Of a stretch of 64,000 bases of DNA, positions 17,876 through 25,402 are shown piece after piece (the stretch's first letter is position 1; each line of letters begins with the position of its first letter). A program made the position numbers and the translations under genes. The stretch spans positions 3,472,001 through 3,536,000 of the forward strand of contig NZ_JAUSYD010000001.1 of assembly GCF_030816615.1 (NCBI RefSeq), in the 5' to 3' direction. This DNA is from Streptomyces sp. B1I3. Its GTDB lineage: Bacteria > Actinomycetota > Actinomycetes > Streptomycetales > Streptomycetaceae. The notes under the pieces were generated by a model. It was given only the letters and a program-made list of their open reading frames with translations. It searched no databases and was not told where the DNA came from.

Positions 17876-17905
17876 GCGGCCACCTTGCGTACGCAAGGTG
17901 GCCGC
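17876..17905. terminator. 30-bp perfect palindrome downstream of dmdR1
   Basis: Fifteen bases on each side pair perfectly (GCGGCCACCTTGCGT and its complement, centred on GTAC at 17889-17892). It lies 80 bp beyond the dmdR1 stop and most likely ends that transcript. An operator role cannot be excluded because the arms are so regular. Confidence 0.6.
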
Positions 17906-17984
17906 ACCACATCCGTGCTGGTCAGCGCCGTTTCTGCGGGCTATGGGCCGAGGCGGCAGGGCGTCCGTGCCGACGACCGCAGGC

Positions 17985-18677
17985 TCAGCGCTTGGCGACG
18001 AAGACGTGAGAGGCCACGTCGGCGTTCAGTTCGGCCGCTTCGCCGCTGGATCCGACCAGCACACCGCCGGCCGACTCCGTCACGCTGACGACGGACCCGG
18101 GCTGCACGCCCGCACGACGCAGCGTGTACATCAGCTGCGCGTCGGTCTGGATCGGCTCGCCGATCCGGCGCACCACCACGGTCTTGCCCTCCGGGCCCGG
18201 GTCGAGCTCGGACAGGCTCACCATGCCCTCGTCCAGGAACGGGTCGGCCTCCGCCTCCTCGCCCAGCTCCTCAAGACCCGGGATCGGGTTGCCGTAGGGC
18301 GACTCCGTCGGGTGGCGCAGCAGCTCCAGCACCCGGCGCTCCACGGCCTCGCTCATCACGTGCTCCCAGCGACACGCCTCGGCGTGGACCTGCTCCCACT
18401 CCAGGCCGATCACGTCGACGAGCAGGCACTCGGCGAGCCGGTGCTTGCGCATGACACGGGTCGCGAGGCGACGGCCCTCGTCGGTCAGCTCCAGATGGCG
18501 GTCACCCGCGACCTGGACCAGCCCGTCCCGCTCCATGCGCGCCACCGTCTGGCTGACCGTCGGACCGCTCTGGTCCAGCCGTTCGGCGATCCGGGCGCGC
18601 ATCGGGACCACGCCTTCCTCTTCGAGCTCGAGGATGGTGCGGAGATACATCTCCGTTGTGTCGATCAGTCCGGACAT
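17985..18677 (-). CDS. dmdR1: DtxR/IdeR-family iron-dependent repressor
   Basis: 230 residues, equal to the length of S. coelicolor DmdR1, whose sequence I recall as nearly identical through most of its length. Winged-helix N-terminus (MSGLIDTTEMYLRTILELEE, then IAERLDQSGPTVSQTVARME), dimerisation/metal region (VMRKHRLAECLLVDVIGLEWEQVHAEA with C, H and E ligands, and HVMSEAVERR), and a C-terminal SH3-like FeoA domain (LRRAGVQPGSVVSV). With Fe2+ it represses siderophore and iron-uptake genes. ATG at 18677 is chosen; upstream in-frame starts would add 25 residues that do not resemble the family. It diverges from the SIS gene, and the shared promoter holds a DasR-like site. Confidence 0.95.
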   Translation of the reverse strand: MSGLIDTTEMYLRTILELEEEGVVPMRARIAERLDQSGPTVSQTVARMERDGLVQVAGDRHLELTDEGRRLATRVMRKHRLAECLLVDVIGLEWEQVHAEACRWEHVMSEAVERRVLELLRHPTESPYGNPIPGLEELGEEAEADPFLDEGMVSLSELDPGPEGKTVVVRRIGEPIQTDAQLMYTLRRAGVQPGSVVSVTESAGGVLVGSSGEAAELNADVASHVFVAKR

Positions 18678-18801
18678 ACGTGCCCCTCGATGCTGTGACA
18701 TGAAGTCGTCGTGCGATGGCCCTGCACCAATTCTGACGCATGGGGCCGACAACCGTGCCGTACCGGTCGCAGGCGGTGTGCAGGCATGCCCCGGAGCGGT
18801 A

Positions 18802-18831
18802 TTGACAGGTCACTGGTCCAGACCGCAACGT
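18802..18831 (+). promoter_or_regulatory. Promoter of the SIS gene overlapping a DasR-like dre site
   Basis: TTGACA (18802-18807) is a perfect -35 hexamer for the housekeeping sigma factor. ACTGGTCCAGACCGCA at 18812-18827 matches the published 16-bp DasR responsive element (ACTGGTCTAGACCACT) at 13 of 16 positions and sits in the spacer/-10 region, a typical repression position. A clear -10 is not seen. DasR responds to GlcN-6-P, and control of dmdR1 by DasR has been reported in S. coelicolor; this site lies between dmdR1 and the SIS gene. Confidence 0.65.
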
Positions 18832-18875
18832 GATCCGCGGCACGGTCCACCACTCCCGCAGGAAAGGCCTCCTCG

Positions 18876-19631
18876 ATGAGCGACAGGAAGCTGGCCGGTC
18901 AGTTCTTCGACGCAGCGATCGGCCTGCTTGAGCGCGTTCGCGACGAGGAGGCGGGCTCGATCGCGGCAGCGGGTACCGCGATCGCCGACACGGTCGCGGC
19001 GGGCGGCCGGCTCTTCGCCTTCGGCGCCGGGCACTCGTCCCTCGCCGCCCAGGACGTCGTCTACCGGGCGGGCGGATTCGCGCTGATGAACCTGCTCGCC
19101 GTGCCGGGCACCGTGGGCGTCGACGTCATGCCCGCCACGCTCGGCTCGGCCCTGGAACGGGTGGACGGCCTGGCGAGCGCCGTGCTCGACTCCAGCCCCG
19201 CCACCTCCGGCGACCTCCTCGTGATCATCTCCCTGTCCGGGCGCAACGCCCTGCCGGTGGAGATGGCGCAGAACGCCCGGGCACTCGGCCTCACGGTCGT
19301 CGGGGTCACCTCGGTCGCCTACGCGACGGGCACCAGGTCCCGGCACGCCTCGGGCGGGTTCCTGCGGGACCACTGCGACATCGTGCTCGACAGCAAGATC
19401 GCGATCGGTGACGCGGAGCTGACCACGGAGGGCATCGAGGCGCCGTTCGCCCCCGCGTCCACCGTCGTGACCAGCGCGCTGATGCAGGCGGTGATGGCCA
19501 CCGCCGCGGAGGAGCTCGTCGCCCGGGGGATCGAACCGCCGCTGCTGCGGTCGGGGAACGTGGACGGCGGCCACGAGTGGAACGGACGCGTGATGCGGGA
19601 GTACGGGGACCGCATCTTCTACCGGCACTGA
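18876..19631 (+). CDS. SIS-domain sugar-phosphate-binding protein
   Basis: 251 residues forming one SIS (sugar isomerase) fold: GGRLFAFGAGHSSLAAQDVV, then DLLVIISLSGRNALPVEMAQ with the Ser-rich phosphate loop, then LGLTVVGVTSV. It ends with a conserved GNVDGGHEWNGRVM stretch. The family resembles MurQ-like or phosphoheptose isomerase proteins and is annotated only as SIS-domain. GAAAGG about 10 bases before ATG 18876 provides the ribosome site. The dre-like element in its promoter points to amino-sugar metabolism, so a GlcNAc- or MurNAc-phosphate substrate is the best guess. Confidence 0.9.
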   Translation: MSDRKLAGQFFDAAIGLLERVRDEEAGSIAAAGTAIADTVAAGGRLFAFGAGHSSLAAQDVVYRAGGFALMNLLAVPGTVGVDVMPATLGSALERVDGLASAVLDSSPATSGDLLVIISLSGRNALPVEMAQNARALGLTVVGVTSVAYATGTRSRHASGGFLRDHCDIVLDSKIAIGDAELTTEGIEAPFAPASTVVTSALMQAVMATAAEELVARGIEPPLLRSGNVDGGHEWNGRVMREYGDRIFYRH

Positions 19632-19803
19632 CCGGTACTCCGGAGCCGGCAGGCACGGCCCGGCAGTCCGGGACACGGCTGCGGCGGCCCCGGCGGGGTC
19701 CGGTCCGGGACACGGCCGCGGCGGCCCCGGCGGGGGCACGGCACACGCCACCACGCGCCCCCGCACCCCGGGTGTCCGCCCCGGCGGGCCCCGCCGTCCG
19801 CCC

Positions 19804-21225
19804 TCACCCGCCGGAGGGGTCCCGGGGGCCGTCCCGGCTCGTCAGCCGGGCCAGGTCGACGGCCGAGGCGACCCGCACCGCGACGCTCTCCGCGTACATC
19901 ACGTCCGGGCGCTCGAAGGCGCTGCGGTGCGCCGCCCGGAGGAACGTCACCACACCCAGCGTCCGGCCCCGGCTCCGCAGCACCGTGCACAGGGCGTGCG
20001 CCGAGTCCCGGGGCCACCGGCGCTCCACCGCCCACTGCTCACCCGCCCCGGGACCGGCGCTGGCGCGGACCGAGCCCCTGCGCTCCACCGCCTGGACGGC
20101 GGGGTGGCCGGCCCCGTACCCCACCGGGATCGAGCCGCCCGACACCAGGAGGCAGGGGCCCGGTGCGTCAAAGGGCGTCGCGGCGGTCCGTACCAGCCGC
20201 TCCCCCGCCAGCAGGTCCACCACCACGTGGTCGGCGAACCCGGCCAGGGCGTAGTCCAGCGACGAGGTCGCCGCCTCCATCGGGTCCTCGCACTCGGCGG
20301 CCTGGCGGGCCGCCCGGTGCAGTTGGCCGGACCGGAAGCGCACCCGGTCCGCCTCCTGCTCCGCGAGCTTCGCCGCCGTCACGTCCGTGAACAGCCAGCC
20401 GACCCCGAGCGGAACCGGCTCTTCGGCGAGCGGGGAGGACAGCCGGAGGAAACCGCTGCGCCAGCAGCGCCGCCGGTCACCCTCCGCCGTCCGCAACGTC
20501 ACCCACAGCTCGGCCGGAGCGGTCGGCGCCCCCTCGGCGAGCACGTGCTGCAGGGCGCCCTCCAGCTCCTCGACGCCCTGCAGGATCAGCTCGCCCAGCG
20601 GGCGGCCCAGCAGCGCCGTGCGCCCGCCGCCCAGTGCCCGGGCGGCGTGGGCGTTGACGACGGTCGGGCGGAGATCGACGTCGACGAGGACGACACCCCA
20701 GGAGGCGTCCTCGAGCAGCGCCTCGCTCAGCGCGATGGAGCGCTCCAGGTCGATCTGGGTGTGCACCTCGCTGAACGCGCAGTACACCCCGGCGGGCTTC
20801 CCGTTCTCGCCGCGCACCCCCGACGACTGTGTCCGTACGAGCACCCGCCCGCCGTCCTTGCGCAGCAGTGCGAACTCGTGGACCTGCCGCCCCGGGGCGT
20901 CCATCACGGCCATGAGGCGGCCGTGCACGTCGTCCGCGTCCGCACTGCGCACGGCCCATCCGGCGAACCCGGTCCGGCCGACGGCCTCCGCGCTGGTCCA
21001 GCCGAGAATGCGCTCGGCCTCCCGGTTCCAGTGGGTGATCGTGCCGTGCGCGTCGAACGCGCACAGCGCCGCGTCCATCCCGTCGAGCAACGCGGCCAGC
21101 AGCCGGGACCCCGGAACCGCCCCCGCCGGGGACCCGGGCCCGGATCCGCCGTCGGAACCGGGCGCGTCGGGGCCCTCGTCGGGATCGAGCGCGTCGGTGG
21201 TTCCACTGCTCCTGGAAGCACTCAC
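19804..21225 (-). CDS. PAS-PAS-GAF sensor protein
   Basis: 473 residues. After an acidic linker (DPDEGPDAPGSDGGSG) come PAS domain 1 (about residues 50-165: LLDGMDAALCAFDAHGTITHWNREAERILGW is its core), PAS domain 2 (about 185-300: WGVVLVDVDLRPTVVNAHAARAL) and a GAF-like domain (about 320-460: ECEDPMEAATSSLDYALAGFADHVVVDLLAG). There is no kinase, phosphatase or HTH output at the C-terminus, unlike the usual SpoIIE-type relatives, so it may be a receptor that works through partners. GTG at 21225 has GGGGG seven bases upstream and avoids a 111-codon unlikely extension. Confidence 0.82.
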   Translation of the reverse strand: MSASRSSGTTDALDPDEGPDAPGSDGGSGPGSPAGAVPGSRLLAALLDGMDAALCAFDAHGTITHWNREAERILGWTSAEAVGRTGFAGWAVRSADADDVHGRLMAVMDAPGRQVHEFALLRKDGGRVLVRTQSSGVRGENGKPAGVYCAFSEVHTQIDLERSIALSEALLEDASWGVVLVDVDLRPTVVNAHAARALGGGRTALLGRPLGELILQGVEELEGALQHVLAEGAPTAPAELWVTLRTAEGDRRRCWRSGFLRLSSPLAEEPVPLGVGWLFTDVTAAKLAEQEADRVRFRSGQLHRAARQAAECEDPMEAATSSLDYALAGFADHVVVDLLAGERLVRTAATPFDAPGPCLLVSGGSIPVGYGAGHPAVQAVERRGSVRASAGPGAGEQWAVERRWPRDSAHALCTVLRSRGRTLGVVTFLRAAHRSAFERPDVMYAESVAVRVASAVDLARLTSRDGPRDPSGG

Positions 21226-21355
21226 TCCGTACCCCCGCAGGACGTATCCGTCATGGCTGTCCGCATTACCGCACGTCAGACCATTGAACTCGAACGTGAG
21301 CCACCACACATCCACTTCCCGGAAATCGGATGGCCACGTCCCCCGATAAATCACT

Positions 21356-21384
21356 TGTGCCGCTCCGGGGCGAGTTCCTACTCT
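21356..21384 (+). promoter_or_regulatory. Predicted promoter of the structured RNA locus
   Basis: TTGTGC (21356-21361) and TACTCT (21379-21384, fitting TANNNT) are separated by 17 bases, a good fit to the vegetative Streptomyces consensus. They stand just upstream of the extended Shine-Dalgarno sequence at 21398. The expected transcription start is about 21391. Confidence 0.5.
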
Positions 21385-21397
21385 GTACGCACACGTT

Positions 21398-21412
21398 GAA
21401 AGGAGGTGATCC
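21398..21412 (+). promoter_or_regulatory. Extended Shine-Dalgarno: 15 bases complementary to the 16S rRNA 3' end
   Basis: GAAAGGAGGTGATCC is the exact complement of the last 15 bases but one of streptomycete 16S rRNA (GGATCACCTCCTTTC). Ordinary ribosome sites here pair over 4-6 bases. It ends 5 bases before GTG 21418. Confidence 0.85.
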
Positions 21413-21417
21413 GAAAA

Positions 21418-21456
21418 GTGCAGTCTTATCGGATTCGTGAGGTGGCTGCGGGCTGA
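21418..21456 (+). CDS. 12-codon mini-ORF (leader peptide candidate)
   Basis: GTG 21418 to TGA 21454-21456 encodes MQSYRIREVAAG. The start lies 5 bases after the extended Shine-Dalgarno sequence. The stop codon falls in the loop of stem A (21449-21463), the geometry of a translation-sensing leader. The peptide has no known motif; YRIREVA resembles the N-terminus of MerR-type HTH proteins, probably by chance. Whether the peptide matters or only the act of translation is unknown. Confidence 0.5.
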   Translation: MQSYRIREVAAG

Positions 21457-21648
21457 CAGCCCGTCGTCGCACACAGTGCACCTCGGCAGCTGTCTGCCGA
21501 AACCCAAGCAGTCACCGACCCGCAGGCTCGCCGGTAAGTCCGGCCGGCTCCTCAGCAAGGAGGGACCAGAGCCTGCGGGTTTCTGCGTGTCCGGGCCCCG
21601 GTCAGGTCGCGTGTCCGGGCCCCGCCGGATCCGCGGGGCCCGCCGCCG

Positions 21649-22359
21649 CTACGGGCAGAGCCGCTCGACCTGCCAGCCGGCGCCCTCACGTACGTACCGC
21701 AGCCGGTCGTGCAGCCGGTTCTCGTGGCCCTGCCAGAACTCGATCGTCTCCGGTACGACCCGGAAGCCACCCCACTGCGGAGGCGCGGGGACCTTCTCGC
21801 CCTCCGGGTAGCGGGCGGCCAGCTGCTCGTAGCGGTCCACGAGCTCCTGCCGCGAGCCGATCACCGTCGACTGCTCGCTCGCCCACGCACCCAGCTGCGA
21901 GCCGTGGGGGCGGGTACGGAAGTACGCCACCGTCTCCTCACGCCCCACGCGGGCCGCCGTGCCGTTGACGACGACCTGGCGGGCCAGCGGGTGCCAGGGG
22001 AAGAGCAGCGAGACGTACGGGTTGGCGGTCAGCTCGCGGCCCTTGCGGGAGCCGTAATTGGTGAAGAAGACGAAACCGCGGTCGTCGTAGTGCTTGAGCA
22101 GCACCGTGCGGGAGGACGGCCGGCCGTCGGGCGTGGCCGTGGACACGACCATCGCGTTCGGCTCGTGGAGCATGCCTCCCCCCGCGACCTGCCGGAACCA
22201 GTGGGCGAACTGCTCCATCGGGTCGGCGGCAAGGTCCTTCTCGGTGAAGTCCTCGGAGCGGTACTGCTCGCGCATCGCGGCCGGATCGGTGGTGCAATCG
22301 GAAGCAGAGGCGCGGGAGGAGGCGGAAGCGGAAGACGGAGTGGCATCAGCTGTGGGCAC
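21649..22359 (-). CDS. pdxH: Pyridoxamine 5'-phosphate oxidase
   Basis: 236 residues. The N-terminal Ser/Ala-rich extension (about 22 residues) is followed by the PdxH core: [23 protein letters not shown]-binding segments [20 protein letters not shown] and [34 protein letters not shown], and the C-terminal PdxH dimerisation region [22 protein letters not shown] ending QVERLCP. It oxidises PNP or PMP to pyridoxal 5'-phosphate with FMN in the cytoplasm. It diverges from the citrate synthase gene with about 200 bp between starts. A shorter start at MREQY is possible. Confidence 0.95.
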   Translation of the reverse strand: MPTADATPSSASASSRASASDCTTDPAAMREQYRSEDFTEKDLAADPMEQFAHWFRQVAGGGMLHEPNAMVVSTATPDGRPSSRTVLLKHYDDRGFVFFTNYGSRKGRELTANPYVSLLFPWHPLARQVVVNGTAARVGREETVAYFRTRPHGSQLGAWASEQSTVIGSRQELVDRYEQLAARYPEGEKVPAPPQWGGFRVVPETIEFWQGHENRLHDRLRYVREGAGWQVERLCP

Positions 22360-22561
22360 GGGGCCATCCTGCCGCAGAGGGACGGGGTGCCCGGCGGGAA
22401 GGGGGCGTGGAAGCCGGACCGCGCCACCGGAAGACCGGCCGGGACCGGGATGTTGTGCCGGATGTCACCCTTCCGCACACCGTGCGTACCCGCCAGTATC
22501 GTGGGCAGGCCCCGTGGTACCAGGGGTCCGTACACAGCCGCCGAGCCGAGGGAGCCGCCTG

Positions 22562-23671
22562 ATGTCCGACTTCGTACCCGGACTTGAAGGAGTCGTCGCG
22601 TTCGAGACGGAGATCGCCGAACCCGACAAGGAGGGCGGCTCGCTCCGCTACCGCGGCGTCGACATCGAGGACCTCGTCGGCCAGGTGTCGTTCGGCCACG
22701 TATGGGGCCTGCTGGTGGACGGGGCGTTCGATCCGGGTCTGCCGCCCGCCGAACCGTTCCCGATCCCCGTGCACTCCGGCGACATCCGTGTCGACGTGCA
22801 GTCCGCGCTCGCGATGCTGGCGCCCGTGTGGGGCCTCAAGCCGCTGCTGGACATCGACGAGAAGACCGCGCGCAACGACCTGGCGCGCGCCGCCGTGATG
22901 GCCCTGTCCTACGTCGCCCAGTCGGCGCGTGGCCAGGGGCTTCCGATGGTTCCGCAGAGCGAGATCGACAAGGCGCAGTCCGTGGTGGAGCGGTTCATGA
23001 TCCGCTGGCGCGGCGAGCCGGACCCGAAGCACGTCAAGGCCGTCGACGCCTACTGGACGTCGGCCGCCGAGCACGGCATGAACGCCTCGACCTTCACCGC
23101 CCGTGTCATCGCCTCCACCGGCGCCGACGTCTCCGCCGCCCTGTCCGGCGCGGTGGGCGCGATGTCCGGCCCGCTGCACGGCGGCGCCCCGTCCCGGGTG
23201 CTCGGCATGATCGAGGAGATCGAGCGGACCGGCGACGCCACGGCGTACGTCAAGCAGGCCCTGGACAAGGGCGAGCGCCTGATGGGCTTCGGCCACCGCG
23301 TCTACCGCGCCGAGGACCCCCGCGCCCGCGTCCTGCGCCGCACGGCCAGGGAGCTGGCCGCCCCCCGCTTCGAGGTGGCGGAGGCCCTGGAGAAGGCGGC
23401 CCTGGAGGAGCTCCACGCCCGCCGTCCGGACCGCGTCCTGGCGACGAACGTCGAGTTCTGGGCGGCGATCGTGCTGGACTTCGCCGAGGTCCCGGCGCAC
23501 ATGTTCACCTCGATGTTCAGCTGCGCCCGTACGGCGGGCTGGTCGGCGCACATCCTGGAGCAGAAGCGGACCGGGCGCCTGGTGCGCCCCTCGGCGACGT
23601 ATGTCGGCCCCGGCCCCCGCGACCCCCGGGAGATCTCCGGGTACGACCAGCTGGCGAACCTGGGGAACTGA
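22562..23671 (+). CDS. Citrate synthase (short, CitZ/2-methylcitrate type)
   Basis: 369 residues, close to the 370-380 of Gram-positive type I citrate synthases and shorter than hexameric GltA. Diagnostic segments: GGSLRYRGVDIEDLV at the N-terminus, the substrate His in MSGPLHGGAP, the catalytic GFGHRVYRAEDPRA, and the Asp/Phe-containing NVEFWAAIVLDFAEVPAHMF. It condenses acetyl-CoA (or propionyl-CoA) with oxaloacetate. Streptomyces carries several citrate synthase genes; this is the type often named citrate synthase 2. GGGAG lies about 8 bases before ATG 22562, and a strong hairpin follows the stop. Confidence 0.95.
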   Translation: MSDFVPGLEGVVAFETEIAEPDKEGGSLRYRGVDIEDLVGQVSFGHVWGLLVDGAFDPGLPPAEPFPIPVHSGDIRVDVQSALAMLAPVWGLKPLLDIDEKTARNDLARAAVMALSYVAQSARGQGLPMVPQSEIDKAQSVVERFMIRWRGEPDPKHVKAVDAYWTSAAEHGMNASTFTARVIASTGADVSAALSGAVGAMSGPLHGGAPSRVLGMIEEIERTGDATAYVKQALDKGERLMGFGHRVYRAEDPRARVLRRTARELAAPRFEVAEALEKAALEELHARRPDRVLATNVEFWAAIVLDFAEVPAHMFTSMFSCARTAGWSAHILEQKRTGRLVRPSATYVGPGPRDPREISGYDQLANLGN

Positions 23672-23681
23672 CCGGACAGGA

Positions 23682-23725
23682 CACGGACCGATCGGGGGCC
23701 CAGGGCGGCCGCCGATCGGTCCGTG
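23682..23725 (+). terminator. 14-bp hairpin after citrate synthase
   Basis: The arms CACGGACCGATCGG (23682-23695) and CCGATCGGTCCGTG (23712-23725) pair perfectly around a 16-base loop, starting 10 bases after the citrate synthase stop. Confidence 0.75.
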
Positions 23726-24068
23726 TGCGCGGCGCACAGCCCCACCAAGCGGTCCATGCCGGCCCAGCCCGCCCCGGCGCACACGGCTTCGCGCTCCTGC
23801 CCGAACGCGATCGGTACGGGACACCCGGCCTCCCGGAGGCCCTACGCGAGCGGTACGGGACGCCCGGCCCTCCCGGAGGCCCTCCCCGACGGCCTCTGCC
23901 GCTCCTGCCACCGGCCCGGCTCTTCCAGCCGGCGGCCCTCCCGCCCGGGGTGCTCACCGAGTCCGGCGTCCGTAACCGCGCGGGTGAGGTCCGCGAGCTG
24001 CTCAGGGCCCGGTGAGCGAACGCCCCGCCACCGCTCGGACGCGCCGTCCCGGCCGGGCGGTGGCGTCC
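23726..24068. other. Convergent intergenic region with a two-copy ~40-bp repeat
   Basis: There is no convincing gene between the citrate synthase terminator and the end of the TetR gene. Two diverged direct copies of an about 40-bp unit (starting CGGTACGGGACRCCCGGCC, near 23812 and 23851) are visible. One plus-strand frame ending at 24015 (reading ...GVRNRAGEVRELLRAR) is open but has no ribosome site and no recognisable fold. Confidence 0.5.
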
Positions 24069-24662
24069 TCAGTCCAGTACGTCGTCGAGCACGGCCGCCC
24101 ACTGCGCGACGACCCGGCGCCGCCTGGCCGTGTCGTCGGTCAGCAGGTTGGCGAGGCCCAGGCCGCGGGCCATGTCGAGGAGGCCCTGGACCGTCTCGCG
24201 GACGCCGGGGCGGCTTTCGTCGGCGTCGAGCAGCTGTACGGCGATGCGGTGGGTCTCGCGGCCGACCCGGGCTTCGAGTTCGGTGACGCGGGGCCGTAGC
24301 TGGGCCTCGTTGGAGGCGGCGACCCAGAGCTGGAGCGCGGCGCGGAAGAGGGGACCGGTGTAGAGGTCGACGAGTGCGGCGACCACCGCCGTGCGGCCCT
24401 GGACGGGCAGGGCGCGCAGGGCGGCGGAACGTTCCTCGGCGACGTACTCGACGGCACCGGTGAACAGGTCCTCGCGGGTCGGGAAGTGGTGCTGGGCCGC
24501 GCCGCGCGAGACCCCGGCGCGCTCCGCGACGACGGAGACCGTGGAGCCCGCCCAGCCGTGTTCGGCGAGGCAGGCGACGGCGGCCTCGAGGAGACGCTGA
24601 CGGGTGGCGCGGCTGCGGTCCTGCTTGGGGGTCTTCGCGGAGGGGGGTGTCACACCAGCCAT
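24069..24662 (-). CDS. TetR-family regulator of the acyl-CoA operon (AtuR-like position)
   Basis: 197 residues. N-terminal TetR HTH (residues about 17-65: SRATRQRLLEAAVACLAEHGWAG, then VVAERAGVSRGAAQHHFPTR) and a helical ligand-binding domain containing VVAALVDLYTGPLFRAALQLWVAA. It is the last gene of the eight-gene minus-strand operon and overlaps the enoyl-CoA hydratase gene by 13 bp (24650-24662), so it is co-transcribed. By position it resembles AtuR of Pseudomonas atu clusters. The perfect palindrome at 34605-34618 upstream of the first gene is its likely operator, which would make the system autoregulated with an acyl-CoA as likely inducer. Confidence 0.88.
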   Translation of the reverse strand: MAGVTPPSAKTPKQDRSRATRQRLLEAAVACLAEHGWAGSTVSVVAERAGVSRGAAQHHFPTREDLFTGAVEYVAEERSAALRALPVQGRTAVVAALVDLYTGPLFRAALQLWVAASNEAQLRPRVTELEARVGRETHRIAVQLLDADESRPGVRETVQGLLDMARGLGLANLLTDDTARRRRVVAQWAAVLDDVLD

Positions 24663-25402
24663 GCGGGATCCCGTCGTTCCAGGAAGGCCGTCATCCCCTC
24701 CCTGGCCTCGTCGGAGGCGAAGAGTGCTGCCGAGCGGGCGATGAGGTCTTCGGCGTGCCGGTCGAAAGTCTCCAGCACAGTAGCCGTGACCAGCTCCTTC
24801 GACGCGGCCAGCCCCTGGGGTGAGGCCCTGCGCAACCCGTCCAGTACCGGTACGAGCGCCTTGTCCACATCATCGGCGGAGCCGGCGGACGCGGCGGCCA
24901 GGGAGACGAGGCCGATGCGGACGGCCTCCGCGGCGTCGAAGCGTTCTCCGGTGAGGTAGTAGCGGGCGGCGGCTCGGGGGTCCAGGCGGGGCAGCAGGGG
25001 CAGCGAGATGACGGCGGGGGCGAGGCCGAGGCGCGATTCGGTGAGGGCGAAGGTCGCCTCCGGGCCGGCTGCCGAGATGTCACAGGCGCCGAGCAGCCCG
25101 AGGCCGCCCGCCCGGACGTGCCCGGTGACCCGGGCCACGACCGGCTTGGGCAGCGCCACGATGCGGCGCATGAGCCCGACGAGGGCGTGCGGGTCGGGCG
25201 GTGCGGTGAGGTCGGCTCCGGCGCAGAACGTGTTGCCGGTGTGGGTGAGGAGGACCGCCCGTACGGCCGGGTCGGCCGCGCAGCCGGCCAGCGCGTCGTC
25301 CAGCTCCTCGACGAGCGGCGCCGAGAGGGCGTTGCGGTTGGCCGGGGAGTCGAGGGTGAGGGCGGCGACGCCCCGGTCGTCGGCCCGGTGGACGAGGGTC
25401 AT
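24650..25402 (-). CDS. Enoyl-CoA hydratase/isomerase family protein
   Basis: 250 residues with the crotonase fold: ALTLDSPANRNALSAPLVEELDDAL, the oxyanion-hole strands NTFCAGADLTAP and GHVRAGGLGLLGACDISAAG, and C-terminal ASKELVTATVLETFDRHAEDL. In the usual positions for the two catalytic Glu I see ESRLG and a region around RLGLAPAVIS, so at least one acid is present. Within this operon it would hydrate the glutaconyl-type or enoyl-CoA made by the dehydrogenase and carboxylase, as AtuE or LiuC do. It overlaps its upstream neighbour by ATGA (25399-25402). Confidence 0.9.
   Translation of the reverse strand: MTLVHRADDRGVAALTLDSPANRNALSAPLVEELDDALAGCAADPAVRAVLLTHTGNTFCAGADLTAPPDPHALVGLMRRIVALPKPVVARVTGHVRAGGLGLLGACDISAAGPEATFALTESRLGLAPAVISLPLLPRLDPRAAARYYLTGERFDAAEAVRIGLVSLAAASAGSADDVDKALVPVLDGLRRASPQGLAASKELVTATVLETFDRHAEDLIARSAALFASDEAREGMTAFLERRDPAWLV

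Larger units (their letters stand above)
17292..17984. other. 693-bp gap with two strong hairpins and no clear gene
   Basis: Between the hydrolase start and the end of dmdR1 I see no convincing coding frame. The region holds a 13-bp perfect hairpin (17498-17525) and a 30-bp perfect palindrome (17876-17905), and the AT-richer stretch 17292-17350 that should be the hydrolase promoter. A run of TGCA-type repeats (17805-17840) makes Cys-rich readings on both strands, but no start or ribosome site supports them. Confidence 0.6.
21390..21590 (+). ncRNA. Structured RNA with a leader mini-ORF and terminator-like stem
   Basis: A stand-alone transcription unit of about 200 nt is inferred: promoter at 21356-21384, an exceptional ribosome site at 21398-21412, a 12-codon ORF, and then four stems. 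Stem A is CGGGCT-GAC-AGCCCG (21449-21463); stem B is CGGCAG-CTGT-CTGCCG (21484-21499). A 12-bp closing stem joins 21518-21529 (ACCCGCAGGCTC) to 21569-21580 and encloses two small hairpins (GCCGG-TAAGT-CCGGC at 21530-21544; CTCCT-CAGCA-AGGAG at 21548-21562). The closing arm runs into GGGTTTCTGC. No plus-strand gene follows within 900 bp, so it is not an obvious leader of another gene. The class is unknown to me. Confidence 0.5.

Noticed and set aside
23723..24286. Possible plus-strand gene between citrate synthase and TetR
   Set aside because: No ribosome site, biased composition, overlaps the TetR coding strand, and a repeat lies inside.
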